The notes below the pieces were generated by a model that worked only from the letters and a program-made list of their open reading frames with translations, did not search any database and was not told where the DNA came from. DNA of 64,000 nt from Candidatus Eiseniibacteriota bacterium (GTDB lineage: Bacteria; Orphanbacterota; Orphanbacteria; Orphanbacterales; Orphanbacteraceae). The position numbers and the translations under genes were made by a program. The stretch is from NCBI GenBank assembly GCA_029262235.1, contig JAJCZU010000004.1, positions 806,001 to 870,000 of the forward strand, read 5' to 3'. Below, one piece after another: positions 17,283 through 25,148 of the stretch (positions are counted from its first letter, which is position 1; each line of letters starts with the position of its first letter).

Positions 17283-17861
17283 ATGCCCGTTCCCGCTTAC
17301 CCGCATACGGCGGCGCTTCTCGTCGGCGGAAAGAGCACGCGCATGGGGCAGGCGAAAGTCGGCCTCCGGTTCGAAGACGGCAGCACGCTCGGCGAACGGA
17401 TCGTCGCCACACTGCAGGCGATGACGCGTGAAGTCGTTCTCGTCGGCACATGCGAAGATCTTCCCGCGCCGCTTCGTGCACTTCCCGCGATTCCCGATCT
17501 GCGCACCGGCGAAGGTCCGCTCGCAGGATGGGAGGCGCTACTCGCTTCGGGCCGCGACAGCGAATACCTGGTGCTCTCGTGCGACCAGCCCGTTCTCGAT
17601 GCCGCACCGCTGGTTCCGCTTCTCGCCGTACCCTCCGCGCCCGCATTTCTTCTCGTGAACGAACCGATGCCCGCGCGCCTCAGCGCCGCGCTTCTGCCGC
17701 AGGTGAGCGCCGCGCTCGACAAGGGCAACCGCTCGCTGCGCGATCTCATGGTCACGATTCCCTCTGCGCACTTCGCCCAGTTCCCGTCCGGCGCACGGCC
17801 CATTCCGAATCTGAACACGCCCGCAGACTGGGCGGCGTTTCAGAAAACGTTGGCGCGATGA
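17283..17861 (+). CDS. mobA: Molybdenum cofactor guanylyltransferase
   Basis: Attaches GMP to molybdopterin to make the MGD form used by DMSO-reductase-family enzymes. 192 residues from the ATG at 17283; a GTG at 17208 overlapping the MOSC gene would add an unlikely polar leader. The nucleotide-binding signature reads LVGGKSTRMGQAK, where the family usually has Asp before the Lys; here it is Ala. TGEGPLAGWEALL and SCDQPVL (usual form SCDxP) are also present. There is no SD before 17283, so translation may depend on coupling. The stop overlaps the next start by four bases. Confidence 0.88.
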   Translation: MPVPAYPHTAALLVGGKSTRMGQAKVGLRFEDGSTLGERIVATLQAMTREVVLVGTCEDLPAPLRALPAIPDLRTGEGPLAGWEALLASGRDSEYLVLSCDQPVLDAAPLVPLLAVPSAPAFLLVNEPMPARLSAALLPQVSAALDKGNRSLRDLMVTIPSAHFAQFPSGARPIPNLNTPADWAAFQKTLAR

Positions 17862-19291
17862 CGAACGCGAACGACCGCCAGAAGCTCAGTGATCTCTTTC
17901 GTGAGCACACCGGCGCCGCCCCGGAAGACGTAACCTCGCTCCGGGGCGACGGGTCGGACCGCCGGCTCTATCGGCTGGCCGGCCCCGTTTCGATGATCGG
18001 CGTCGCGCACGAGAACAGGCGCGAAAACGACTCGTTCGTTGCGCTCAGCCGCCATTTCCGCGACCGGTCGCTCCCCGTGCCCGCGATTTACGTTTATGAC
18101 GCGGACGCGCACATCTATCTCGAAGAGGACCTCGGCGACACCACACTTGCAGACTGGCTCGCCCGCGCGAAGGGCGCCGACGACGAGCGCCGGAAACTGA
18201 TCGACAGCGTTGTCGCCTGGCTTCCGCGCTTTCAGATCGAAGGGTCGGAAGGGCTCACGGACGACGTCTTCTCGTCGCACGCTCGCTTTCTGCCCAAAAC
18301 GGCCGAAGCGGACCTCGACTACTTTCGCGACTCGTTTCTCGGGCTGCTCTATGACGGCGAATGGGACGCGGCGAAGCTCGATCGCGACTGCCGGGAACTC
18401 GTCCGGCTTCTTGCCGACTCGGACTCCGATTTCTTCCTGTATCGCGACTTCCAGGCCCGCAACATGATGGTGCGGAACGGCGCGCTCTCGTTCATCGACT
18501 ATCAGTCGGGGCGCCGCGGTCCGCTCGCGTACGATCTCGCCTCGTTCCTCTATTCTTCGACGACGCATTTTTCGACGCGCGAGCGAAACGAGCGTATCGA
18601 TCTCTATGTGCGCGAAGCGAGCCACCTCACGAAATTCGACGAAACCCGTTTTCGCGAAAGCTTTCCCCTGGTTGCCCTCATCCGCAATCTGCAGACGCTC
18701 GGCGCGTACGGGAACCTCGGAGTGCGCAAAGGGAAGGCGCTTTTCCTGCGGAACGTGCCCGCGAAGGTGAACACGATCGTCGGACTCTTCCGTGAGGCCG
18801 GTCTTCGTGATACGTTTCCGGCGATCTACGACATTCTGGCGCGGATCGGGCGCTCGCCGCGCAAGGCGCTGAAGGGGATGCACATGACTGACGAGATGCT
18901 CGTCGAAATCCACAGTTTCTCGTATCACAAATCCGGCATCCCGCGCGACGAGCGGGGGCACGGAGGCGGGTTCGTGTTCGACTGCCGCTTTCTGCCGAAC
19001 CCGGGGCGTGAGGAAGGCTACGACACGCTCGACGGACGCGATACGGAAGTGCGCGTCTATCTCGAGAAGCGAAGCGAGGTCGAGGCGTTCTGGGTGCATG
19101 TGCGCAGCATCGTCGAAGAAGCGGTGCGCGCGTACGAGAAGCGCGGCTTCCAGTCGCTCTCGATCGCGTTCGGCTGCACGGGCGGGCAGCATCGCAGCGT
19201 CTACTTCGCCGAGCGCCTGTTCGCCCATCTCTCGCGCGAGGGAAAGATGTGTCGCCTGCGCCATGACGATCTGCAGGAGGACGCGGATTGA
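17858..19291 (+). CDS. Sugar kinase (APH/AmgK-like) fused to a RapZ C-terminal domain
   Basis: 477 residues. The first part (1 to about 335) is an aminoglycoside-phosphotransferase-fold kinase: RGDGSDRRLYR near the start, catalytic loop YRDFQARN (Asp and Asn kept, His replaced by Tyr) and a metal-binding IDYQ motif. AmgK kinases of this group phosphorylate MurNAc/GlcNAc at C1. From about residue 346 comes a RapZ-like C-terminal domain with IHSFSYHKSGIP, FDCRFLPNP and GCTGGQHRSVYFAE, the amino-sugar-sensing part of RapZ in enterobacteria. It is coupled to mobA upstream and to a MurU-like nucleotidyltransferase downstream (TTGA overlap). It probably links cell-wall sugar recycling to sensing. 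Confidence 0.85.
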   Translation: MTNANDRQKLSDLFREHTGAAPEDVTSLRGDGSDRRLYRLAGPVSMIGVAHENRRENDSFVALSRHFRDRSLPVPAIYVYDADAHIYLEEDLGDTTLADWLARAKGADDERRKLIDSVVAWLPRFQIEGSEGLTDDVFSSHARFLPKTAEADLDYFRDSFLGLLYDGEWDAAKLDRDCRELVRLLADSDSDFFLYRDFQARNMMVRNGALSFIDYQSGRRGPLAYDLASFLYSSTTHFSTRERNERIDLYVREASHLTKFDETRFRESFPLVALIRNLQTLGAYGNLGVRKGKALFLRNVPAKVNTIVGLFREAGLRDTFPAIYDILARIGRSPRKALKGMHMTDEMLVEIHSFSYHKSGIPRDERGHGGGFVFDCRFLPNPGREEGYDTLDGRDTEVRVYLEKRSEVEAFWVHVRSIVEEAVRAYEKRGFQSLSIAFGCTGGQHRSVYFAERLFAHLSREGKMCRLRHDDLQEDAD

Positions 19292-20076
19292 CCGGCATGG
19301 TCCTCGCTGCCGGCCTCGGAAAGCGCCTGCGCCCCGTTACCATCCGTACGCCGAAAGCGCTGATTCCGGTGCGCGGGAAGCCGTTACTCCAGTGGGCGCT
19401 CGACAAGCTCGGGCGCGTCGGTGCCGACCCCATCTACGTCAACGTGCATCATCATGCGCCGTTCGTGCGGACGTTTCTTTCCCAGATTGAAACGGCGGAA
19501 GAGATTCGCGTGGTCGAAGAGGATCCGGTTCTCGAAACGGGGGGCGGCATTCGTAATGTCGCGCGAATGATGGAAACGGATGCGGCGGGCGGAAAGACTG
19601 CAGGTGGCTCCCGCGCCGGGAGCGACACCTCGGGCACGCGCGACTCCCTGCTGATTCACAACGCCGACGTCCTCTCGTCGCTCCCGCTCGATCGTTTTCA
19701 GGATGCGTTCGAATCCGGAAAGTACGACGCGTATCTTGCCGTGCAGACGCGCAAGACGAGCCGGCCGATCGCGATCGATTCCGAGGGATTGCTTTCCGGG
19801 CGTTTCGGTGAAGAGCCGGTCCGGCCGGCCGATTCTCTGACGCCCGTCGGCTACAGCGGGATTCTGGCGATCACGCACGCCACGGCGCTGGCGCTCCCGG
19901 GCGAAGGATCGTTTCCCTTGATCGACTCTCTGCTCGCACTCATTCAGGAGGGCGCGCGCGTAGGAACGTATCCGATGGACGGCGCGTACTGGACCGACGT
20001 CGGCACGATGAAACGCTGGACGCAGGTCGAGCACGATCTCGCGAACGGCGTCATCGCACCGGAAGCGCTTGCGTGA
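19288..20076 (+). CDS. Sugar-1-phosphate nucleotidyltransferase (MurU-like)
   Basis: 262 residues, GT-A nucleotidyltransferase: AAGLGKRLRP, then the TPKALIPVRGKPLL activating loop and HNADVL at the metal site. In the AmgK-MurU salvage route this enzyme makes UDP-MurNAc from MurNAc-1-phosphate. The adjacent kinase makes that assignment likely, though a generic hexose-1-phosphate uridylyl- or guanylyltransferase is possible. The chosen start is TTG at 19288, with CAGGAGG seven bases upstream and overlapping the kinase stop; an ATG at 19297 is poorly spaced. A Gly/Ala/Ser-rich insert near residue 95-115 is unusual. Confidence 0.85.
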   Translation: MTGMVLAAGLGKRLRPVTIRTPKALIPVRGKPLLQWALDKLGRVGADPIYVNVHHHAPFVRTFLSQIETAEEIRVVEEDPVLETGGGIRNVARMMETDAAGGKTAGGSRAGSDTSGTRDSLLIHNADVLSSLPLDRFQDAFESGKYDAYLAVQTRKTSRPIAIDSEGLLSGRFGEEPVRPADSLTPVGYSGILAITHATALALPGEGSFPLIDSLLALIQEGARVGTYPMDGAYWTDVGTMKRWTQVEHDLANGVIAPEALA

Positions 20077-20136
20077 TCGTGTAGCGATCAGAATCCGCCT
20101 CACCGGCATCTCGCCGAATGCGCCTCGCCCGCCCCG

Positions 20137-20964
20137 CTACTTCTTCGCGATCAGATACGCAATCCACGCCACCGCGTCGTCGCCCTTCTTCACCGGGCGG
20201 AAGACGCCGTTCCCGTCGCCGTCCTTGTCGGTGCCTTCCCAGAAGACGGTCACTTCGCTGTAGCCCGTTTCGTAAAGCAGGTCTTTCACTTCGACGAGAT
20301 TCCAGAGCCGCCAGTCGTACGTGAACGCTTTCTTCATCTTGCTTCCGTCGGGGAACTTGAAGTGGATGTAGCAGCGATAGTCGCCGGTGACCGGGTCGTA
20401 GTAGTCCTGATCCCAGACGTACGTGAAATCGTCGTATTCCCACTCTTCGAGCTGCGGGATCATGGCTTCGGGGCCACCGTAAATGTCGAGGTAGAGAAAC
20501 CCGTCGTCGTTCAACGTTTCGTGAACGGCGCGGAAGTATTCTGCGAGCGTCTCTCTCTTCTTGAACGCGAAGTACGAGAAATTGTTGGCGCAGATGATGT
20601 CGAACTTTTCGTTACCCGGATGCAGCACGTCCCCTTCCATCAGCTTGACGCGCAGGGCGGCTTCGCCGAGCGGGGGGAGATGCTGCTGACGTCCCCATGC
20701 GAGCGGAACGGGGTCGAGGTCGATGCCGAGCGCGCGATTCTCGGGCGACGTTCGTACGAAACTGCACGCGACCGCGCCGGTGCCGCAGAAGTCCTCACGC
20801 AGAGTGCGCGGTTCCTTGTTGAACATCTTGTTGTACGTTCTGCGGACGAACTTCACTTCCGAGTCGGGATCCTGCACGGACTTGATATAGAGGTCGTACC
20901 GATCCGCATTTTTCGAAGCTTTGATCTTTGAAGTCTTGTGCTTCGCAGCCTTGATCTTTCCCAT
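20137..20964 (-). CDS. Class I SAM-dependent methyltransferase
   Basis: 275 residues from the ATG at 20964; the in-frame extension to 21096 reads as intergenic. A Lys-rich start (about 20 residues) is followed by a Rossmann methyltransferase with REDFCGTGAVACSF as motif I (DFCGTG), GIDLDP as the acidic loop and FDIICANNFSYF as motif IV. The substrate cannot be told. It is convergent with the MurU-like gene (60-base gap) and divergent from the redox operon. Confidence 0.85.
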   Translation of the reverse strand: MGKIKAAKHKTSKIKASKNADRYDLYIKSVQDPDSEVKFVRRTYNKMFNKEPRTLREDFCGTGAVACSFVRTSPENRALGIDLDPVPLAWGRQQHLPPLGEAALRVKLMEGDVLHPGNEKFDIICANNFSYFAFKKRETLAEYFRAVHETLNDDGFLYLDIYGGPEAMIPQLEEWEYDDFTYVWDQDYYDPVTGDYRCYIHFKFPDGSKMKKAFTYDWRLWNLVEVKDLLYETGYSEVTVFWEGTDKDGDGNGVFRPVKKGDDAVAWIAYLIAKK

Positions 20965-21269
20965 CACGAGTCCCCTCACGAATCGAAGGTTGCATGGCCC
21001 GGCGGGCGCCGGCTGGTGAATGAACGGAGAATAGGACAGGACCGTTTTCGGGGGCAACAGGGAAAAGTCTTGGTGGGAGCAGAAAAACGGATACAATGTC
21101 GAGAGAAACTACCCGGCAGGAACGCAGCGATCCATCCGTAAAGTTCCGGGGGCGGGGTTCGGTTTTCGCGTATAGGACGAATGACCCCCTCGGGCGACTA
21201 TAAATGTGAACCGGAAGGGCAACGGCCCTGCAGATGGGCAAGGGCCCTACATTCGCGAATGGAGGAGAC
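20965..21269. other. Divergent intergenic region upstream of the redox operon
   Basis: 305 bases with no gene. TATAAA occurs near 21200 on the plus strand, without a convincing -35 box. Two short GGGC...GCCC palindromes (about 21218-21233 and 21237-21248) lie in the presumed leader before the barrel gene. No other structure was recognised. Confidence 0.4.
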
Positions 21270-22385
21270 ATGTCTCGCAATAGACTCCAGGTCGGGTTAG
21301 GCCTCCTGGCACTCGGATTCGGAGCGGCTCTTCTCCCCTTGTCCGCCCTGGCGCAGGACACCGAGGAGATGGGCTTCGACGAAGTGGAAGAACCGGCGCC
21401 GGCTGCGCATGCAAGCTGGACCGAGAACATTCATATCTCAGGTCGTTTCGATCTGAACCTCGAGAAGTTCAGCCCCGGCGGCGATCCGGGCGGGACCGAA
21501 CAGTTCCGCAACTATCATCACTTCCTGTTCGTGAAGGCTTCTCCTTATAAGGACATCAGCTTCTCGGCCGAGGTGCTCGACCAGTCGTACTACGAAATTC
21601 AATACACGCTCAGCCCGCGCGCCTCGCTCAAGGCGGGCAAGATCTGGGTGCCGTTCGGTCTGACCCCGTTCCATCACTTCTACGGCGGCGTGCAGGGAGA
21701 CCCGTTCACGGGCAAGCTCGTGCCGAACGTCTGGGCGGAACTGGGCTTTTCGATCGACTACCGCATTCTCCAGGGTGAGGGCGGCAGCTGGAACCTGCAC
21801 GGCGATACATACGCCATCCGGGGCTTCGACGGAGCGCCCGGCACGATTCTCGATCTCTCTTCGGGCGGAAGCGACGACGTGTTCGCCTACGGACAGCGGC
21901 TCACGCTGAGCATGCTTTCCTCAAAGGTCGTCGTGGCCGGCTCGGGGCTCTGGAACGAGTGGGGCCCCGAAGACAAAGAGGCGGTCGTGCTCTGGGGCGG
22001 CGATCTCACGGTCGGCTACGGGCTGATCGACGTCGCGTTCCTGCGTGACCTTTCGTTTCGCGGAGCGTTTGCGCGCGCCGAGATCAGAGACCCGGCGATC
22101 AACGATCTCCGGTTCGACGAAGACAGCGACTGGTACTGGAAATACGGCGATTTCGCCGAACTCTCGTACGGTCACTGGCGCCCGGGCGTCACGCTCAAGG
22201 CGCGCTTCGGCACGTACGTCGACTTCGGCGACATCATCACGCAGGAGGACATGCATTCGTTCAATCTCGCGGCGGTCCGCCAGGTCGGCCCGCTCAGCCT
22301 GGTTGCTCACTATTTCTGGGTGTTCGAAGAAGCGAACGAGATCGACAACGACTTCGTGCGTCTCTCGACCATCCTCGCGTTTTAG
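21270..22385 (+). CDS. Outer-membrane beta-barrel protein of the redox operon
   Basis: 371 residues. Signal peptide (1-24, ending ALA-QD), an acidic/Ala-Pro linker, then about 320 residues of alternating amphipathic strands with aromatic girdles, ending in LAF (terminal Phe, as expected for a BAM substrate). No catalytic motif. GGAGGAG lies a few bases upstream of the ATG. As first gene before a flavoprotein and cytochrome lipoproteins, it may be the porin part of an electron conduit or a small-solute porin. It is shorter than the 18-26-strand MtrB barrels. Confidence 0.75.
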   Translation: MSRNRLQVGLGLLALGFGAALLPLSALAQDTEEMGFDEVEEPAPAAHASWTENIHISGRFDLNLEKFSPGGDPGGTEQFRNYHHFLFVKASPYKDISFSAEVLDQSYYEIQYTLSPRASLKAGKIWVPFGLTPFHHFYGGVQGDPFTGKLVPNVWAELGFSIDYRILQGEGGSWNLHGDTYAIRGFDGAPGTILDLSSGGSDDVFAYGQRLTLSMLSSKVVVAGSGLWNEWGPEDKEAVVLWGGDLTVGYGLIDVAFLRDLSFRGAFARAEIRDPAINDLRFDEDSDWYWKYGDFAELSYGHWRPGVTLKARFGTYVDFGDIITQEDMHSFNLAAVRQVGPLSLVAHYFWVFEEANEIDNDFVRLSTILAF

Positions 22386-22394
22386 GAGGCTCTG

Positions 22395-23018
22395 ATGCCG
22401 GTTCCAGTCAATCTGGTGGGAACAGGGTGGGGAACTCGTCTGAACGAGCTTTCCCTCACGATCAGGATCCTCTTTACGGCGACCCTGATGACGATGGGCA
22501 CGGCCTATCTATTCGCGGTCACGAACGTGGCGCTCTCGGTCGGGCTGACCCCGGCCAAGGTCATCGAGCACTACTGGGGCACGCCCGCGACCCGCGCTTC
22601 CATGGAGGCCGACAAGGGCGAAGCGGTCGCTGCCGAGGAAGAGGAGATGAGCTTCGACGATCTCGAAATGGACGAAGCGGCGTCCGGACCGGTCGTAGCG
22701 ATCCCGTCGTTCTCGAGCCTCGTGGCCGAAGGGCATTTTCACCTGTTCGGCTACTCGATGATCTTCTTCATCTGCGGTTTCATCGTCTCGTTTGCCGAGG
22801 CGAATCCCATATTCAAGCGCGTGCTCGTTCTTGCGCCGTTCGTCGGTTCCGTGTTCGACGTCTGGAGCATTTTCCTGACGCGCTTCATCGGTCCCTGGTT
22901 TTCCTGGATGGTCATGATGTCGGGCGCTCTGATGGCCTCATCGTTTCTGATCATCTTTGTCATCTCGATCAAGCAAATGTGGTTCACGAAGAGCCCGAAA
23001 GCAAAGGTAGCGGCATGA
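22395..23018 (+). CDS. Four-span membrane protein of the redox operon
   Basis: 207 residues. One N-terminal span (about 24-47), a large acidic loop (70-97, EEEEMSFDDLEMDE) and three C-terminal spans (about 116-134, 141-161, 168-192). His59, His114 and His116 near membrane edges could bind heme or metal, but this is speculative. The acidic MSFDDLE stretch resembles the EEMGFDEVEE segment at the start of the barrel protein encoded just upstream. The stop overlaps the start of the FMN-binding protein (ATGA). Related sequences may exist beside FMN-binding proteins elsewhere; the family was not recognised by name. Confidence 0.7.
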   Translation: MPVPVNLVGTGWGTRLNELSLTIRILFTATLMTMGTAYLFAVTNVALSVGLTPAKVIEHYWGTPATRASMEADKGEAVAAEEEEMSFDDLEMDEAASGPVVAIPSFSSLVAEGHFHLFGYSMIFFICGFIVSFAEANPIFKRVLVLAPFVGSVFDVWSIFLTRFIGPWFSWMVMMSGALMASSFLIIFVISIKQMWFTKSPKAKVAA

Positions 23019-23626
23019 ATTACGGAAGATTTGGAAAGTTCCTGGTGCTTTGTGCGCTCCCCTTCGTACTCGTCGGCTTTTTTGCCCTGGTGGGTTTTCC
23101 GCAGCAGAGCTATGCGCAGTTTGCGGATGTCGTAACAGTCAAGGCGGCGCTGAAAGAGGCGCTTCAGGCCAACGGAGCGAAGTCACTCGTCAAGCGTGAG
23201 GTCGTGCCGACAGCCGAGCAGGCCGCGGAGATGGCGAAACTGTACGGAATCGAAGCCGGCAAGAAATACACGATGTACACAGGGCTCACGGCTGAGAAGA
23301 AGCCGGTGGGCACGGTCGTGATCGTCGATGTGGCGGGCTATGAAGGGCCGCTTCAGATGATCATCTGCATCGAGCCCGATTCTGCCTCCGTTTACGACCT
23401 CGGCTTCACGATGTTCGCGGAAGAACGTGGCAAGCCCGCGAAGGAAGCCGGGTATCTCAAGCAGTATATCGGCGCCGACGTTTCCTGGAAGTACGCGCTC
23501 GGAAAGGACGTCGACGGCATTACGGGGGCGACCGGGACTTCGACGGCGGTTGCCGCCGCGGTCAAGATCGGCACCAGCGTTTATGACTATTTCGTGACGC
23601 GCGGAAATGGAGTCGTCGAGCCATGA
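23015..23626 (+). CDS. Covalent FMN-binding periplasmic protein
   Basis: 203 residues. An N-terminal membrane helix or signal (8-34) is followed by an FMN_bind domain as in RnfG/NqrC. The attachment motif is DGITGATGT (167-175), fitting the [ST]GATx[ST] consensus; Thr175 is the likely phosphoester site. An electron carrier between the membrane and the cytochromes is the natural reading. It is coupled at both ends (ATGA with the membrane protein and ATGA with the monoheme lipoprotein). An ApbE-type flavin transferase would be needed and is not in this window. Confidence 0.85.
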   Translation: MNYGRFGKFLVLCALPFVLVGFFALVGFPQQSYAQFADVVTVKAALKEALQANGAKSLVKREVVPTAEQAAEMAKLYGIEAGKKYTMYTGLTAEKKPVGTVVIVDVAGYEGPLQMIICIEPDSASVYDLGFTMFAEERGKPAKEAGYLKQYIGADVSWKYALGKDVDGITGATGTSTAVAAAVKIGTSVYDYFVTRGNGVVEP

Positions 23627-24036
23627 TCAAGACGATGAGGAACCCGGTTAGAGGGCCTGCCACGCTGATCGCGTGTCTGCTGCTCTTCACGGGGTGCGGC
23701 ACGTTTCATCCCCTCGAGAGGGGTGGGGAGGCCGACGGTCTGCCGACCGCGCCCGGGCTGAGCGAAGACGTGAGTTTTGCGAGCAACGTGAAGCCGATTC
23801 TTTCGCAGTGCGCGGTCTGTCATGGGAGCGGCGCGGGCGGATGGACCTACGGCGGCGGCGCGACCGCCTACGTCGAAGCGCGCACCGTTGTCGATCCCGG
23901 CGATCCTGCCGCGAGCCTGTTGCTCGCGAAGGCGTCGGGAGCAGTGAGCCACGGAGGCGGCGCGCCGCTTCCTTCAACCGGAACTAAATACGCGACCGTT
24001 CTTACGTGGATCGAAGACGGAGCACTCGATAATTAG
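23623..24036 (+). CDS. Monoheme cytochrome c lipoprotein
   Basis: 137 residues. Lipobox LLLFTGC with acylated Cys25, then a linker and a single CAVCH heme site at 63-67. The context (FASNVKPILSQCAVCHG, GDPAASLL, then a C-terminal WIEDGA) matches planctomycete-type cytochrome c domains. It is overlapped by the FMN protein gene and followed 19 bases later by the hexaheme lipoprotein, so both probably work in the same periplasmic chain. Confidence 0.87.
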   Translation: MIKTMRNPVRGPATLIACLLLFTGCGTFHPLERGGEADGLPTAPGLSEDVSFASNVKPILSQCAVCHGSGAGGWTYGGGATAYVEARTVVDPGDPAASLLLAKASGAVSHGGGAPLPSTGTKYATVLTWIEDGALDN

Positions 24037-24055
24037 TCGCAAAGGGAGGCGAGCG

Positions 24056-25129
24056 ATGTTTGTTTCAAAGAGAAGTCTGACCCTGGCGCTGACTCTGGGA
24101 ATCTTCGCCATGGTGATGACGGCGTGTGAGAGAACCAAGATTACGCGGATCGTCGAGGAAGCTCCGGTGGGCGGCGAGTCGAACTGCTTCGAGTGTCACA
24201 GCGACGCGGCGACGTTCATCGTGGCTGCGGAACAGCAGTGGATGAACTCGGTGCACGCGAGCAGCCTGAATATCGATCGGGGAGCCAGCGCGTCGTGTGC
24301 GGGCTGTCACATCAGCGAAGGTTTCGTGCAGCGCGCAAGCGGCCTCGAAGTGACCGGCGAAGATAATGCGACGCCGATTCACTGCTTTACGTGTCACGCG
24401 CCGCATACGGAAGGCGATTTTTCGCTCCGGTGGACAGAGCCCGTGACGCTGCAGAACGGTGTAACGGCCGATATCGGGGCCGGCAACCTGTGCGCACAGT
24501 GTCACCAGGCACGCCGCGACGTGAACTCGTATGTCGGCACGATCGGCACCGAGACCGTCTCGATCACAAGCACGCACTGGGGGCCGCATCACGGCAACCA
24601 GGCCGACATGTTCATCGGTTCGAACGGCTACGAATATGCTGGCTACACGTATCGTGGAGCGTCGCATCTATCCGCGGCGACCAACGGCTGCGTGAACTGC
24701 CACTTCGACGCCACGAGCAACAGCGTGGTCGGCGGGCACTCCTTTAACATGGCCTACACGCTGCGTGACGAAGGCGGAGCCGGCAGTGAAATCCTGAACA
24801 CGGCTGCCTGTGAAGCGTGTCACTCGGATGTGGACGACTTCGACATCAACGACATGCAGACGAACGTGAACGCGCTGATCGCGGAACTCGAAGAGCTGCT
24901 CGAAGACGCGGGTCTCTGGACGAACGGTCATCCGAACGCGGGCGTCACGACTTCGGTCGATTCGGCGGGCGCGGTCTGGAATCTGCTGATGGCGGAAGAA
25001 GACAGAAGCCACGGCGTTCACAATGCGAAATACACGGTCGATCTGCTGCAGTCTTCGATCGACTTCATGAAGGGCGAGCTGAAAGGCTCGGACAAGAACG
25101 CGGTCTACCAGCGTCACGCGATGCGGTAG
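24056..25129 (+). CDS. Hexaheme c-type cytochrome lipoprotein
   Basis: 357 residues, lipobox ending MTAC (Cys24). Six CxxCH sites at about 44, 81, 110, 146, 212 and 252. Extra His residues (HVH-type and THWGPHHGNQ around 174-181) can serve as distal ligands. The last 100 residues are helical and heme-free. The HWGPHHG...QADMF stretch is common in multiheme cytochromes of metal- and nitrogen-oxide-reducing bacteria. It may donate electrons to a terminal acceptor or pass them through the outer membrane. GGGAGG lies seven bases before the ATG; it is the last gene of the redox operon. Confidence 0.9.
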   Translation: MFVSKRSLTLALTLGIFAMVMTACERTKITRIVEEAPVGGESNCFECHSDAATFIVAAEQQWMNSVHASSLNIDRGASASCAGCHISEGFVQRASGLEVTGEDNATPIHCFTCHAPHTEGDFSLRWTEPVTLQNGVTADIGAGNLCAQCHQARRDVNSYVGTIGTETVSITSTHWGPHHGNQADMFIGSNGYEYAGYTYRGASHLSAATNGCVNCHFDATSNSVVGGHSFNMAYTLRDEGGAGSEILNTAACEACHSDVDDFDINDMQTNVNALIAELEELLEDAGLWTNGHPNAGVTTSVDSAGAVWNLLMAEEDRSHGVHNAKYTVDLLQSSIDFMKGELKGSDKNAVYQRHAMR

Positions 25130-25148
25130 GGTTAGCGGCGGGACGCGC

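Noticed and set aside
17450-17857. N-terminal extension of the kinase-RapZ frame
   Set aside because: It lies over mobA in another frame and reads as Arg-rich shadow; the ATGA-coupled start at 17858 fits the family.
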